Source: Candidatus Villigracilis propinquus
GTDB lineage: Bacteria > Chloroflexota > Anaerolineae > Anaerolineales > Villigracilaceae
Length of the DNA stretch: 64,000 nt
NCBI GenBank assembly: GCA_016714565.1
Contig: JADKDM010000037.1
Span: 372,001 to 436,000 of the forward strand
Reading direction: 5' to 3'
Within the stretch, counting starts at the first letter, position 1. Each line of letters opens with the position of its first letter. The notes beneath the pieces are model-generated. The model had not been told where the DNA came from, searched no databases, and saw only the letters and a program-made list of their open reading frames with translations. Both the position numbers and the translations under genes were made by a program. Below are positions 1 through 8,139 of the stretch, one piece after another.

Positions 1-610
1 CCTTTTGATATTGCTTGAAGCCGGCCCAGTACGATGTGATATTTCCTGCATTGCCAACCGGCAAACACAACCAGTCTGGTGCGGAGCCAAGATCATCGCA
101 AATCTCGAAGGCGCCTGTCTTTTGTCCTTCGATACGGAATGGATTAATTGAATTGACCAGTGCAATTGGCGTCTTTTGAGTAATTTCAACCACCAAAGTC
201 AGCGCATCGTCAAACGAGCCCTGGACTTGAATCACCTCTGCCCCATAGGCGATAGCCCCAGCAAGTTTGCCAACAGCCACCTTGCCTTCGGGAATCAACA
301 CAATGGAGCGCAGTCCCGCACGAGCTGCATACGCGGCGGCAGAAGCCGCTGTATTGCCCGTGGAGGCGCATATCACAGTCTGTGCGCCGCGTCCCACGGC
401 TTCGCTGATGGCAGCGGTCATGCCGCGGTCTTTGAAGGAGCCCGTGGGATTTAACCCCTCAAATTTGATGAACAATTCACAGCCGAGTTCCCTGCTCAAA
501 CGAGGCATGGGTATCAACGGGGTATTCCCCTCAAGCAGGGAAATATTTTTCGTATGGGCGGGTAAGTCAAGATACTGCCCGTAGCGATGGATCAAGCCTT
601 GATAGGTCAT
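1..610 (-). CDS. thrC: Threonine synthase, 5' part (truncated by window edge)
   Basis: PLP-dependent enzyme that converts O-phosphohomoserine to threonine, the last step of threonine synthesis. Translating the minus strand from the ATG at 610 gives about 203 codons that run off the left edge. The segment SLLEGNTPLIPMPRLS is followed by GSFKDRGM, which carries the lysine that binds PLP. ASTGNTAASAAAYAARAG and PVGNAGNITSYWAG, also typical of thrC, come later. The start is supported by CGGAG 6 nt upstream. It is divergent from the homoserine kinase at 708, whose product it uses, with a 97-bp shared promoter region. The C-terminal part is not in the window. Confidence 0.93.
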   Translation of the reverse strand, partial: MTYQGLIHRYGQYLDLPAHTKNISLLEGNTPLIPMPRLSRELGCELFIKFEGLNPTGSFKDRGMTAAISEAVGRGAQTVICASTGNTAASAAAYAARAGLRSIVLIPEGKVAVGKLAGAIAYGAEVIQVQGSFDDALTLVVEITQKTPIALVNSINPFRIEGQKTGAFEICDDLGSAPDWLCLPVGNAGNITSYWAGFKQYQK

Positions 611-695
611 GTCAACTCCGAGATTAAGAATGATGCGATTATACCCATCACGGTCACAAATTGCATAAAGATCGCAATTTGCGGCGCAGGTATTA

Positions 696-707
696 TATAA
701 TGTCCCC
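696..707 (+). promoter_or_regulatory. -10 box immediately before thrB (leaderless start)
   Basis: A perfect TATAAT lies at 696-701 and the thrB ATG begins at 708, six bases later. With the normal distance from -10 box to transcription start, the mRNA would begin at or next to the A of the ATG, so thrB is probably translated from a leaderless message. There is no Shine-Dalgarno sequence in the gap (GTCCCC). No good -35 box is visible at 16-18 nt. Confidence 0.6.
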
Positions 708-1592
708 ATGATAAAAATCCGAGTCCCCGCCACCTCCGCCAATTTGGGTCCAGGCTTCGATTGCATGGGTCTCGCTTTGAATATTTGGAATGAAGTCACC
801 TTTGAGCCTGCCGATAAACTTTCGTACCAAGTCACCGGAGAAGGCGCCGAGAAGTTGAACAAGGGCACGAAGAACCTGCTCACAAAGGCATTTGCGAACC
901 TGTACCATGTGTGCGGAACGCCAATACAAAACCCGAAAATATGCGCTCACAATCAAATCCTGATGAGCAGCGGACTTGGCTCCAGTGCGGCGGCCATTGT
1001 GGCGGGTTTGTTTGGCGCCAACGAAATGCTCGGGCAGCCGATGAGCCCGAACGATCTGCTAAAACTTGCAACTGATATGGAAGGCCATCCTGATAATGTA
1101 GCTCCATCCCTGCTGGGTGGGCTGGTCGTATCGGTGATGGATCATGAAGAGATCTTTACAAAACGCTACGAAGTCCCTGAGTTGACGGTTGTGATCGTCA
1201 AACCAATCCTTGACTGGCCCACACGCACCGCTCGCGCCGTGCTGCCAAAATCCGTCTCGCGTGCGGATGCGGTTCACAATATCGGGCGCACAGTCCTGGT
1301 GGTGGATGCGCTTCGCAACGGAGACCTTGACCTGCTCCAAAAAGTGATGGATGACCGTATCCATCAACCGTATCGACTGAAGCACATCTCAGGCGGAGTG
1401 ACCGCGTATAAAACCGCGAAACAATTTGGAGCAGCGGCTCTTTCCGGTGCAGGGCCATCGATCATCGCTTTTGTGACTCCTGAAAATGCAGAGCGGGCGA
1501 AAAGTGAAATCGAGAGTGTTTTTGAAGAACGTGGAATTGAAGCGAGAGGAATGATTACACAACCAAGTAGTATTGGGGCGCATACCATTTGA
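708..1592 (+). CDS. thrB: Homoserine kinase
   Basis: GHMP-family kinase that phosphorylates L-homoserine with ATP, giving the substrate of threonine synthase encoded divergently at 1-610. The 294-residue length is normal. The N-terminal PATSANLGPGFDCMG is the family signature, the ATP-binding glycine/serine loop GLGSSAAA is at residues 89-96, and the C-terminal GAGPSIIAF motif is present. The start ATG at 708 follows a TATAAT box by six bases and has no ribosome binding site, so translation is probably leaderless. It is followed by a strong bidirectional terminator. Confidence 0.95.
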   Translation: MIKIRVPATSANLGPGFDCMGLALNIWNEVTFEPADKLSYQVTGEGAEKLNKGTKNLLTKAFANLYHVCGTPIQNPKICAHNQILMSSGLGSSAAAIVAGLFGANEMLGQPMSPNDLLKLATDMEGHPDNVAPSLLGGLVVSVMDHEEIFTKRYEVPELTVVIVKPILDWPTRTARAVLPKSVSRADAVHNIGRTVLVVDALRNGDLDLLQKVMDDRIHQPYRLKHISGGVTAYKTAKQFGAAALSGAGPSIIAFVTPENAERAKSEIESVFEERGIEARGMITQPSSIGAHTI

Positions 1593-1603
1593 TTGGACAC
1601 ACA

Positions 1604-1651
1604 AAAAAAGCGGACTTTGAGTTCTCTCAAGAAACTCAAAGTCCGCTTTTT
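1604..1651. terminator. Bidirectional terminator between thrB and terC
   Basis: A near-perfect stem of about 18 bp (AAAGCGGACTTTGAGTT and its complement) with an 8-base loop, flanked by an A-run on one side and a T-run on the other, sits between two convergent genes. It can end transcripts of both. Confidence 0.88.
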
Positions 1652-1669
1652 GATTACTGATTAATTATA

Positions 1670-2566
1670 TTATTTCTTTTTACTTGCCGGTTTCGCCTTT
1701 TTTGCAGCCGCAGTTTTTGAAGAAGATTCTTTTTTGGCCGACATTTTTTTAGCAGGAGCAGTTCCAGCAAAAGCAGACTCGGCAGCTACGGGTTGCAAAG
1801 CCGACGTCTCGGCTTTATAAGCATCGCGCAGGTTGACCGGCTCGACATGAGTACCCCGCACACGCAAGTTGAGCATTTCCACAAAGACAGAGAAGCCCAT
1901 TGCAAAATACACGTAACCCTTCGGAATATGCTGATGCAAGCCTTCCACAATCAGGGTAAAGCCGATCAAAAGCAGGAAGCTCAAAGCGAGGATCTTGATC
2001 GTCGGGTGCTTCTCAACGAATTCGCCGAGCGGACCGGCGGTAAAGATCATCACTCCGGCAGCCACAATAACCGCGATGATCATGATCGCAAGTTCATCGA
2101 CCATACCAACAGCGGTGATCACTGAGTCAAGCGAGAAGACGATATCCAACAGCATGATCTGAACGATGACGCTGGCAAAGTTTGCCGCCACCTTTGCAGA
2201 AGCCTGACCTTCCTTGCCTTCCAGCTTGTCATGGATTTCATGAGTGCTTTTCCAGAGGAGGAACATACCTCCCATCAGCAAAATCAGGTCACGGCCTGAA
2301 ATACCGATATTGAAATATGGCACAGTAAAAAGCGCTTCTTCAAGGCTGATAACCCAGGAAAGGGAAAGCAGCAACAAAACACGGGTAATCACTGCCATCG
2401 CAATACCCGTGGTACGGGCGCGTTGTTGATCTTCATGCGGCAACTTGCCTGCAAGAATGGAAATAAAGATCACATTATCCACGCCAAGCACTAATTCCAA
2501 CGCTACAAGCGTAAGAAGTGCGATCCACCCGGCGGGTTCTGTGATCCAATCAAAATGTGAAAGCAT
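1670..2566 (-). CDS. TerC family integral membrane protein
   Basis: TerC/Alx family membrane protein, 298 residues with about eight hydrophobic segments. The start WIALLTLVALELVLGVDNVIF and the later LLDIVFSLDSVITAVGM carry the two conserved acidic Asp residues (LGVDN and SLDS) of this family, which is linked to manganese export and to tellurium resistance. The C-terminal 35 residues are an unusual low-complexity tail of Lys, Ala and Ser (AKKAKPASKKK), presumably cytoplasmic. RBS AGGAG stands 7 nt before the ATG. The metal specificity cannot be read from sequence. Its leader holds two tandem hairpins with T-runs. Confidence 0.87.
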   Translation of the reverse strand: MLSHFDWITEPAGWIALLTLVALELVLGVDNVIFISILAGKLPHEDQQRARTTGIAMAVITRVLLLLSLSWVISLEEALFTVPYFNIGISGRDLILLMGGMFLLWKSTHEIHDKLEGKEGQASAKVAANFASVIVQIMLLDIVFSLDSVITAVGMVDELAIMIIAVIVAAGVMIFTAGPLGEFVEKHPTIKILALSFLLLIGFTLIVEGLHQHIPKGYVYFAMGFSVFVEMLNLRVRGTHVEPVNLRDAYKAETSALQPVAAESAFAGTAPAKKMSAKKESSSKTAAAKKAKPASKKK

Positions 2567-2580
2567 TGTAGTACTCCTGA

Positions 2581-2611
2581 AAAAAAAGATTGCCTGATTT
2601 TAATGGCAATC
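2581..2611 (-). terminator. Hairpin with T-run directly upstream of the terC RBS
   Basis: On the minus strand GATTGCC pairs with GGCAATC around a 10-nt loop and is followed by eight T residues, then directly by the terC Shine-Dalgarno sequence. It is an intrinsic terminator in shape. It is either a second terminator of the SCP2 transcript or an attenuator of terC. Confidence 0.55.
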
Positions 2612-2625
2612 TCAATATTTGAGTA

Positions 2626-2664
2626 TACAAAAACTCGAAGGCTTTTGACCTTCGAGTTTTTGTA
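2626..2664. terminator. Terminator behind the SCP2-domain gene
   Basis: A 16-bp perfect stem TACAAAAACTCGAAGG and its complement with a 7-nt loop, T-rich on both sides, starts just after the stop codon of the minus-strand gene that ends at 2668. It likely ends the fatty-acid operon. Confidence 0.8.
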
Positions 2665-2667
2665 TTT

Positions 2668-2994
2668 TTACTTGATCTTGAACATCTGAGTAAGTTTCAT
2701 CGCCAAGTTCAAGTCGCCTGCGAGTTTCAGCTTACCCTGCATGAAAGCTTGCATACCGTCAATCTCGCCAGTGAAGATTTTTACATAATCAGCGGAGTCG
2801 GCGGTGAGAGTCATTTTGGGAGCATCGTGAGTCCCCTGAGCAACTTCCACTTTGCCATCTTTGACTGTTGCATACCATTCACCAGGTTCTGCACCTGTGA
2901 ACTTGAATTGAATTGTGGCATCCAAGCCAACAGCTTTTTCGGGAATAAATGCGCCAGGCATTTTGGACATGAGGTCTGCGATTGTGAGTGCCAT
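2668..2994 (-). CDS. SCP2 sterol-binding domain protein
   Basis: A 108-residue single-domain protein of the SCP2 sterol-carrier family: IQFKFTGAEPGEWYATVKDG, then MTLTADSADYVKIFTGE and MQGKLKLAGDLNLAMKL, the usual order of the fold. Such proteins bind acyl chains or acyl-CoA in a hydrophobic tunnel. It is the last gene of the leftward fatty-acid operon, behind thiolase, which suggests it carries or presents acyl-CoA there. AGGAG lies 8 nt upstream of the ATG. The ligand is inferred. Confidence 0.88.
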   Translation of the reverse strand: MALTIADLMSKMPGAFIPEKAVGLDATIQFKFTGAEPGEWYATVKDGKVEVAQGTHDAPKMTLTADSADYVKIFTGEIDGMQAFMQGKLKLAGDLNLAMKLTQMFKIK

Positions 2995-3037
2995 TGTTTA
3001 GTCTCCTAGTTTTGTGGTTTTAGTTATTTTGTCGAAG

Positions 3038-3086
3038 GTCAAAAGTCAAAGGTCGGTTTAGACTTTCGACCTTCACCTTTTGACTC
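3038..3086. repeat. Imperfect inverted repeat in operon spacer
   Basis: The spacer between the thiolase and SCP2 genes holds arms built from GTCAAAAG..AAGGTCG and its complement. It resembles the other imperfect palindromes found in spacers of this operon (4297-4350, 8095-8137). No protein is encoded. It may form an mRNA hairpin. Confidence 0.5.
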
Positions 3087-3092
3087 TTTTTA

Positions 3093-4277
3093 TTATTGTA
3101 AATTCTCAAAGATCGCGGCCGCGCCCATGCCGCCACCGATACACATGGTGACCATGCCATACTTGGACTTGCGGCGACCCATTTCGTAGATCAATTGCGT
3201 GGTGAGTTTGGAACCCGTGCAGCCGAGCGGATGTCCGAGGGCGATCGCGCCACCATTGACGTTGACCTTTTCTGGGTCAATTTCGAGGGTCTTCATTACT
3301 GCGAGTCCCTGTGCGGCGAAGGCTTCATTCAATTCTATCAGGTCAATGTCGTTCAATGAAAGGCCAGCGACTTTGATCGCTTTCGGGATGGCGGCAATGG
3401 GTCCAATTCCCATCAATTCTGGCGGGACGCCTCCCACGGCAAAGGAAACGAATCGAGCCAATGGCTTGAGTCCAAGCTCATGTGCTTTCTCGGCAGACAT
3501 GACCATCACAGCCGAAGCGCCGTCAGACATTTGGGAAGAGTTCCCAGCGGTGACCACGCCTCCTTCTTTGAAAGCAGGCCGCAGCTTGGAAAGACCGTCG
3601 AGCGTCGAATCGCCGCGCGGACCTTCATCCCGTTTGACAGTGAAGGCGCGCTTCACGGCTTTGCCATCCACGTATTCAACGACTTCCACATCGATGGGAA
3701 TGAGTTCGGGGTCGAAGCGGCCAGAGTCAACGGCATTGGCGGCTTTCTGATTGCTCTTGAGCGCGAACTCATCCTGCTGTTCGCGGGTAATGCCATACTT
3801 GACCGAAACATTTTCGGCGGTGAGACCCATGTTGGTGTAATACTGCGGCAAGTCCTGCGCGAACTGCGGATTGGGCGAAAACTTGTAGCCCATCATCGGC
3901 ACCATGGACATGGACTCAACGCCCGCGCCAATGCCGATCTCGATCTGTCCCGCTTGAATTGCATTCGCCACATGCGCAATGGACTGCACACCCGACGAGC
4001 AATAGCGGTTGATGGTTTCGGCGGGCACGGTATCGGGCAAGCCAGCGCGGATGGAAATTGTGCGCGCCACATTCATGCCCTGCTCACCTTCAGGGAAGGC
4101 ACAGCCAAAGACCACATCTTCAATTTGAGCGGGGTCAAGATTCGGGGTGCGCTTCAATAATTCTTGAAGAACCGCCGAACCCATTTCATCGGGACGAACT
4201 GTTGCAAGTCCGCCGCGTTTTGCTTTTCCAACAGGTGTTCGTACTGCGCTAACGATAACTGCTTCTCGTGATGTCAT
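3093..4277 (-). CDS. fadA: Acetyl-CoA C-acyltransferase (3-ketoacyl-CoA thiolase)
   Basis: Thiolase of 394 residues that cleaves 3-ketoacyl-CoA with CoA in the last step of beta-oxidation. The acyl-accepting cysteine is C93 in NRYCSSGVQS. The C-terminal motifs GGAIALGHPLGCTGSK (catalytic His) and CIGGGMGAA (second catalytic Cys) are intact. RBS AAGGAG precedes the ATG. It lies downstream of the fused dehydrogenase/hydratase gene in the same operon, the order of the Bacillus fadN-fadA-fadE operon, which supports a degradative rather than a biosynthetic role. Confidence 0.93.
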   Translation of the reverse strand: MTSREAVIVSAVRTPVGKAKRGGLATVRPDEMGSAVLQELLKRTPNLDPAQIEDVVFGCAFPEGEQGMNVARTISIRAGLPDTVPAETINRYCSSGVQSIAHVANAIQAGQIEIGIGAGVESMSMVPMMGYKFSPNPQFAQDLPQYYTNMGLTAENVSVKYGITREQQDEFALKSNQKAANAVDSGRFDPELIPIDVEVVEYVDGKAVKRAFTVKRDEGPRGDSTLDGLSKLRPAFKEGGVVTAGNSSQMSDGASAVMVMSAEKAHELGLKPLARFVSFAVGGVPPELMGIGPIAAIPKAIKVAGLSLNDIDLIELNEAFAAQGLAVMKTLEIDPEKVNVNGGAIALGHPLGCTGSKLTTQLIYEMGRRKSKYGMVTMCIGGGMGAAAIFENLQ

Positions 4278-4296
4278 AAGATTTTCTCCTTTTAGA

Positions 4297-4350
4297 GAGT
4301 GGAAAGTAGAAAGTAGGCACTACTCACCACTTTCTACTTTCTAGTTTCTA
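4297..4350. repeat. Imperfect inverted repeat (GAAAGTAG type)
   Basis: AGTGGAAAGTAGAAAGTAG faces CACTTTCTACTTTCTAG in the spacer between fadN and fadA. The same unit recurs at 8095-8137 in this operon, so it is a small repeat family rather than a gene-specific signal. Confidence 0.6.
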
Positions 4351-4401
4351 AGCGGTTTACCAGTTTGAAGGATTGACCACATTCTGGCCTGTGTTTTCTC
4401 T

Positions 4402-6723
4402 TCACCACAAAGAGATAAAAATGCTTCTCTTTCCAAGGTCCAGAATATATTGCTCGCTCACCCATGTCGGCTTGGACAGGTCACCACCAGCCATGACGTA
4501 CGCGAGTTTGGAGGCAATGTGCGAGTCGTACTCGGTGATGTAATTGCCTTCCTTGAACGCCCATGCGCCGATCTTCATCGCGCCGTACATGTCACGGCCT
4601 GGCGCGTAGATCAACTCTGGCGCGGGTGGACGATATCCAGACGCGGCCATGTGCAGGGCTTCTTTCTTGGCTTCGGTCAGCAAATGGTCACGATTGACTA
4701 CTACCCGATCCTGCGGGCCTAAAATCCCCATGCCGCGCGCTTCTTCGGCGGATACGGCAACTTTGGCTTGCCCAATTTGCAAAAACGCCTTCTGAATAAA
4801 GGGGAAGGTTTCAGCACTTTCAACTCTCGCAGCAGGGTTGATAATGCGGCGCATGTATTCTTTTGTACCTGCACCCGCAGGGATAACGCCTGCGCCCAAT
4901 TCAACCAAACCAATATAGGTTTCAGCAGCCGCGACGACTCTCGAACCATGCATGGTAATTTCACAACCGCCGCCGAGAGCAAGCCCGGCTGGAGCAATAA
5001 CCACTGGTTTCGGGGAATATCGCATACGCATGTTCAAGCCTTGCAATCTGCGGATCGCGCCATCGAGCTGATCCCACATGCCTTGTTGAGCAGCGACCAC
5101 GACCATAAACAAATTTGCACCCGCGCTAAAATTGTCCGCTTCACTGCCGATGACCAGACCATCGAATTCATTTTCAAGTCTGTCCAACGCTTCAGAAGCG
5201 ACCGCAAAAATATCGTCATCGAGCGCGTTCATCTTGGTGTGGAATTCAACCAGCGCCACGCCATCGCCAATATCATACAGCGACGCGCCCGCATTCTTGC
5301 TGATCTCTTTCTTCGTGCCACGCAAATCCTTCAAGAACACAAAGCCTTCGCTGGCCTTGAACTTCACATACTTCTTTTTGGACACATCGTACGCGCCAAC
5401 TTTATTATCGCCCTTGTATTGATAGAAGGTCTCAACGCCGTTCTTCAACATCTCTTCCACCCACTTCGCGGCGGGGTATCCTTCGGCCTTCATGCGCTTC
5501 ACGGTCTCTTTCACGCCGAGCATGTCCCAAATCTCAAACGGGCCAGCATCGTGCATGAAACCCCAGCGGACTGCATCATCGATCGGCTTGGCAGTATCCG
5601 CGACTTCGGGGATGAGGGTGGAGACGTACTGGAAACTTTGATAAGTCAACGCCTTAACCAGCTTCGCCGCTTTGTCATCCGCTTCCAACATGACCTTGAG
5701 CCTGTCACCCAAACCTTCGACATCTTTCGCCGCCTTGACAGAGTCAAAGCGCGGCTTGCCCGCAGGCACGTGTTCCATCGTGTTCAGATCGAACGAATAG
5801 AACTGCTTCTTGCCTTCGGCGTCGCGCACTTCTTTATAGAAGCCAACTTTGGTTTTATTGCCAAGCCACTTGCGCTCCAACAATGTATCCATCAATTTGC
5901 GCGGCTTTTCAGCGGCGAGATATTTCTGTCCGAGTTTGTCGTGCGCGATCAAGGGCGCAAGATTCTTGCCCACGTGATCCCACACGTCCACACCGACCAG
6001 ATCTATCAGCCTGAACGTTGCTGTTTTGGGCCGACCCATTAAAGGTCCAGTAAGAGCGTCCACTTCGTCAACGGTGTATTCGTTGTTGAGGATGAAATCC
6101 ATTGCGAAGGCGCCTGTTCCAAAAGCGACGCGATTCCCGATGAAGTTCGGAGTATCCTTGCAAAGCACAACGCCCTTGCCCAAATCAAATTCACCGAAAT
6201 GCATAAAGAATTCAGTGACATCCTTTGAGGTATCCGCGGTTGGGATGATCTCCAACAGTTTGAGATAGCGCGGCGGGTTAAAAAAGTGCGTGCCGAGGAA
6301 ATGCTGCTTGAAACCCTTCGAGCGGCCTTCAGCAATCGCCTTGACGGGAATACCCGAAGTATTCGTGGAAACGATCGCATTCGGCTTACGGATTTCATCA
6401 ATACGCGTCATCAAGTCCTGCTTGATCTTGAGATTCTCCACGATGGCTTCGCAGACCCAATCTGCTTCGGCGACCGCGCCGAAATCATCTTCAAGATTTC
6501 CAAGCGTGACGAGAGTCTTCAAGTCCGCGCCCATTAAGTTGGCGGGCTTGGCTTTGATACAACGATCCCAACCTTCTTTGACGATCTTGTTTTTATCAGG
6601 CGAGTCTTTCGCAACAATATCGAGCAAGGTCACAGGCACGCCGATATTCGCAAGGTGCGCCGCAATGGCCGCGCCCATTGTGCCCGAACCGATGACAACT
6701 GCTTTGTGGATGTGATATTTCAT
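4402..6723 (-). CDS. fadN: 3-hydroxyacyl-CoA dehydrogenase / enoyl-CoA hydratase fusion
   Basis: Bifunctional beta-oxidation enzyme of 773 residues. The N-terminal Rossmann domain starts AVVIGSGTMGAAIAAHLA at about residue 9 and is followed by the dehydrogenase signature around HFFNPPRYLKLLEI. From about residue 480 there is a crotonase fold with ALGGGCEITMHG and IGLVELGAGVIPAGAGTKE, the latter bearing the hydratase glutamates. This order (dehydrogenase first) is that of Bacillus FadN and opposite to E. coli FadB. RBS AAAGGAG lies 5 nt before the ATG. A run of 13 C residues lies directly upstream of that RBS. It sits between acyl-CoA dehydrogenase and thiolase genes. Confidence 0.93.
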   Translation of the reverse strand: MKYHIHKAVVIGSGTMGAAIAAHLANIGVPVTLLDIVAKDSPDKNKIVKEGWDRCIKAKPANLMGADLKTLVTLGNLEDDFGAVAEADWVCEAIVENLKIKQDLMTRIDEIRKPNAIVSTNTSGIPVKAIAEGRSKGFKQHFLGTHFFNPPRYLKLLEIIPTADTSKDVTEFFMHFGEFDLGKGVVLCKDTPNFIGNRVAFGTGAFAMDFILNNEYTVDEVDALTGPLMGRPKTATFRLIDLVGVDVWDHVGKNLAPLIAHDKLGQKYLAAEKPRKLMDTLLERKWLGNKTKVGFYKEVRDAEGKKQFYSFDLNTMEHVPAGKPRFDSVKAAKDVEGLGDRLKVMLEADDKAAKLVKALTYQSFQYVSTLIPEVADTAKPIDDAVRWGFMHDAGPFEIWDMLGVKETVKRMKAEGYPAAKWVEEMLKNGVETFYQYKGDNKVGAYDVSKKKYVKFKASEGFVFLKDLRGTKKEISKNAGASLYDIGDGVALVEFHTKMNALDDDIFAVASEALDRLENEFDGLVIGSEADNFSAGANLFMVVVAAQQGMWDQLDGAIRRLQGLNMRMRYSPKPVVIAPAGLALGGGCEITMHGSRVVAAAETYIGLVELGAGVIPAGAGTKEYMRRIINPAARVESAETFPFIQKAFLQIGQAKVAVSAEEARGMGILGPQDRVVVNRDHLLTEAKKEALHMAASGYRPPAPELIYAPGRDMYGAMKIGAWAFKEGNYITEYDSHIASKLAYVMAGGDLSKPTWVSEQYILDLGKRSIFISLW

Positions 6724-6735
6724 GGTTGCTCCTTT

Positions 6736-6748
6736 GGGGGGGGGGGGG
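6736..6748. repeat. 13-nt G/C homopolymer tract in front of fadN
   Basis: Thirteen consecutive G on the plus strand, which is poly-C on the coding strand of fadN, end three bases before its AAAGGAG ribosome binding site. The surrounding 60 bases are also very G/C-skewed. Such tracts can change length by slippage. They are also a common site of assembly error. Confidence 0.85.
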
Positions 6749-6817
6749 AGGAGGGGACACCCAGCCGCCAGAGACCGCCCCGGCCCCCACCCAGAAAAAC
6801 AGCAGCGAAAAAAACGA

Positions 6818-8077
6818 TTACCTCAACTCCGCGCCCGTGTAGCCCAGGATCTGCCGCGCCACAACGAGACGATTGATCTGGCCTGTGCCTTCGTAGATAT
6901 CTGTGATCTTGGCATCGCGGAACCATTTCTCGAGCAGGAACTCGCGGCTGTAGCCAAGCGGGCCTAAAATTTCCACGGCCTTCTGTGTGATCTTCGTGCC
7001 AACATCGCCCGCACGCACCTTGCTCATTGAAGACTCAAGTGCATTCGGCTTTTTGTTATCTGCCATCCAAACCGCTTTCAAGACCATCAGCCATGCAGAC
7101 TTGAGCATGATGTCCATGTCGATGACTTCGCGTTCGATGTTGGATAATTTTTGACGCGGCAACCCGTAGCGGATCTCAACGCCGTTCTCTTTCAATTTCT
7201 CTTTGAGGAATTCGAGCGCGGCTCTTGCCACGCCGATACCTGATGCTGCTACGAGAGGCCGGGTCGCATCGAAAGTAGCCATTGCACCTTTGAAGCCAGT
7301 CGTGGTCTTTTCTACTGTCGGACTGCCCAATACATTCTCGTAAGGAACACGTGCATCCACAAGTGAAATGGCGGCAGTGTCGCTGGCGCGAATGCCGAGT
7401 TTATGTTCGAGCTTGGTGATCTTCACGCCAGGGGTACCGCTTTCAACAACAAAAGCGCGCATCCCAGAACGGCCAGCAGTCGGGTCGATACTTGCCCAGA
7501 CGACGATAAAGCCTTTGCCAAGTTTTTCATATTCGATAAATGATTTATCTCCGCCGGTGACAAAGATCTTCTCGCCGTTGATGACCCACTCTTTTGTGGC
7601 TTCATCCAACACAGCGCGAGTACGGATCGCGGATGTGTCTGAGCCTGCGCCGGGTTCAGTCATGCACATGGCAGCGTAGGTCGGCTTATCGTCGTTGAAA
7701 CGGGCGAGGAATTTGGCTTTCTGTTCGGGGGAACCAGCAGCCTGCACTGCGGCTGCGCCAAGTCCACCGCCGGGGGTGATGAGGTAATAGCCTACATCGC
7801 CCCATGAAAGCATTTCGATCTGTGCTGCAAGTTTCTGATAACCAATCGGAGGGCGTTTCTCTGCGCCTTCTTTTGGTTTGTCTTCCGTTACGGTCAGCCC
7901 ACCGCCGCCGCCCATGGAGCGCATGGCGGTGTGCATGAATTCCACATAGTCCCACGGGATGGAATGTTCGTTCTCGTCAAATTCGCGCGAAGTGCTGCGC
8001 ATCATATTTTCAGCAACAGAGTGCAGCATCGCTTGCATCTGTGCAATTGGTTTGGGGGTTTCGAAATCGATAGACAT
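6818..8077 (-). CDS. Acyl-CoA dehydrogenase
   Basis: FAD-dependent dehydrogenase of 419 residues that introduces the 2,3 double bond in acyl-CoA. MCMTEPGAGSDTSAIRT is the flavin/substrate-binding signature, and the C-terminal half carries ILGPLGYSREFLLEKWFRDAKITDIYEGTGQ, the conserved end with the region that holds the catalytic Glu. AGGAG precedes the ATG by 7 nt. It is the third gene of the leftward fatty-acid operon. Chain-length preference cannot be told. The residue string SMGGGGGL near residue 55 is an unusual glycine run. Confidence 0.92.
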   Translation of the reverse strand: MSIDFETPKPIAQMQAMLHSVAENMMRSTSREFDENEHSIPWDYVEFMHTAMRSMGGGGGLTVTEDKPKEGAEKRPPIGYQKLAAQIEMLSWGDVGYYLITPGGGLGAAAVQAAGSPEQKAKFLARFNDDKPTYAAMCMTEPGAGSDTSAIRTRAVLDEATKEWVINGEKIFVTGGDKSFIEYEKLGKGFIVVWASIDPTAGRSGMRAFVVESGTPGVKITKLEHKLGIRASDTAAISLVDARVPYENVLGSPTVEKTTTGFKGAMATFDATRPLVAASGIGVARAALEFLKEKLKENGVEIRYGLPRQKLSNIEREVIDMDIMLKSAWLMVLKAVWMADNKKPNALESSMSKVRAGDVGTKITQKAVEILGPLGYSREFLLEKWFRDAKITDIYEGTGQINRLVVARQILGYTGAELR

Positions 8078-8094
8078 CAGTAATCTCCTCTTCT

Positions 8095-8137
8095 ACTTTC
8101 TACTTTCCAGTGTTGGTGAGTAGAAAGTGGAAAGTAA
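8095..8137. repeat. Imperfect inverted repeat (GAAAGTAG type)
   Basis: TACTTTCTACTTTCCA faces TAGAAAGTGGAAAGTA in the spacer between the two acyl-CoA dehydrogenase genes. It is the same unit as at 4297-4350. Confidence 0.6.
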
Positions 8138-8139
8138 TT

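Noticed and set aside
2567..2667. yybP-ykoY manganese riboswitch before terC
   Set aside because: The leader is too short and I could not see the conserved core. Only the terminator-like hairpins are supported.
4768..6042. 424-codon open frame antisense to fadN
   Set aside because: It lies entirely opposite a well-supported gene, has no ribosome binding site and no recognisable domain. It follows from codon bias on the other strand.
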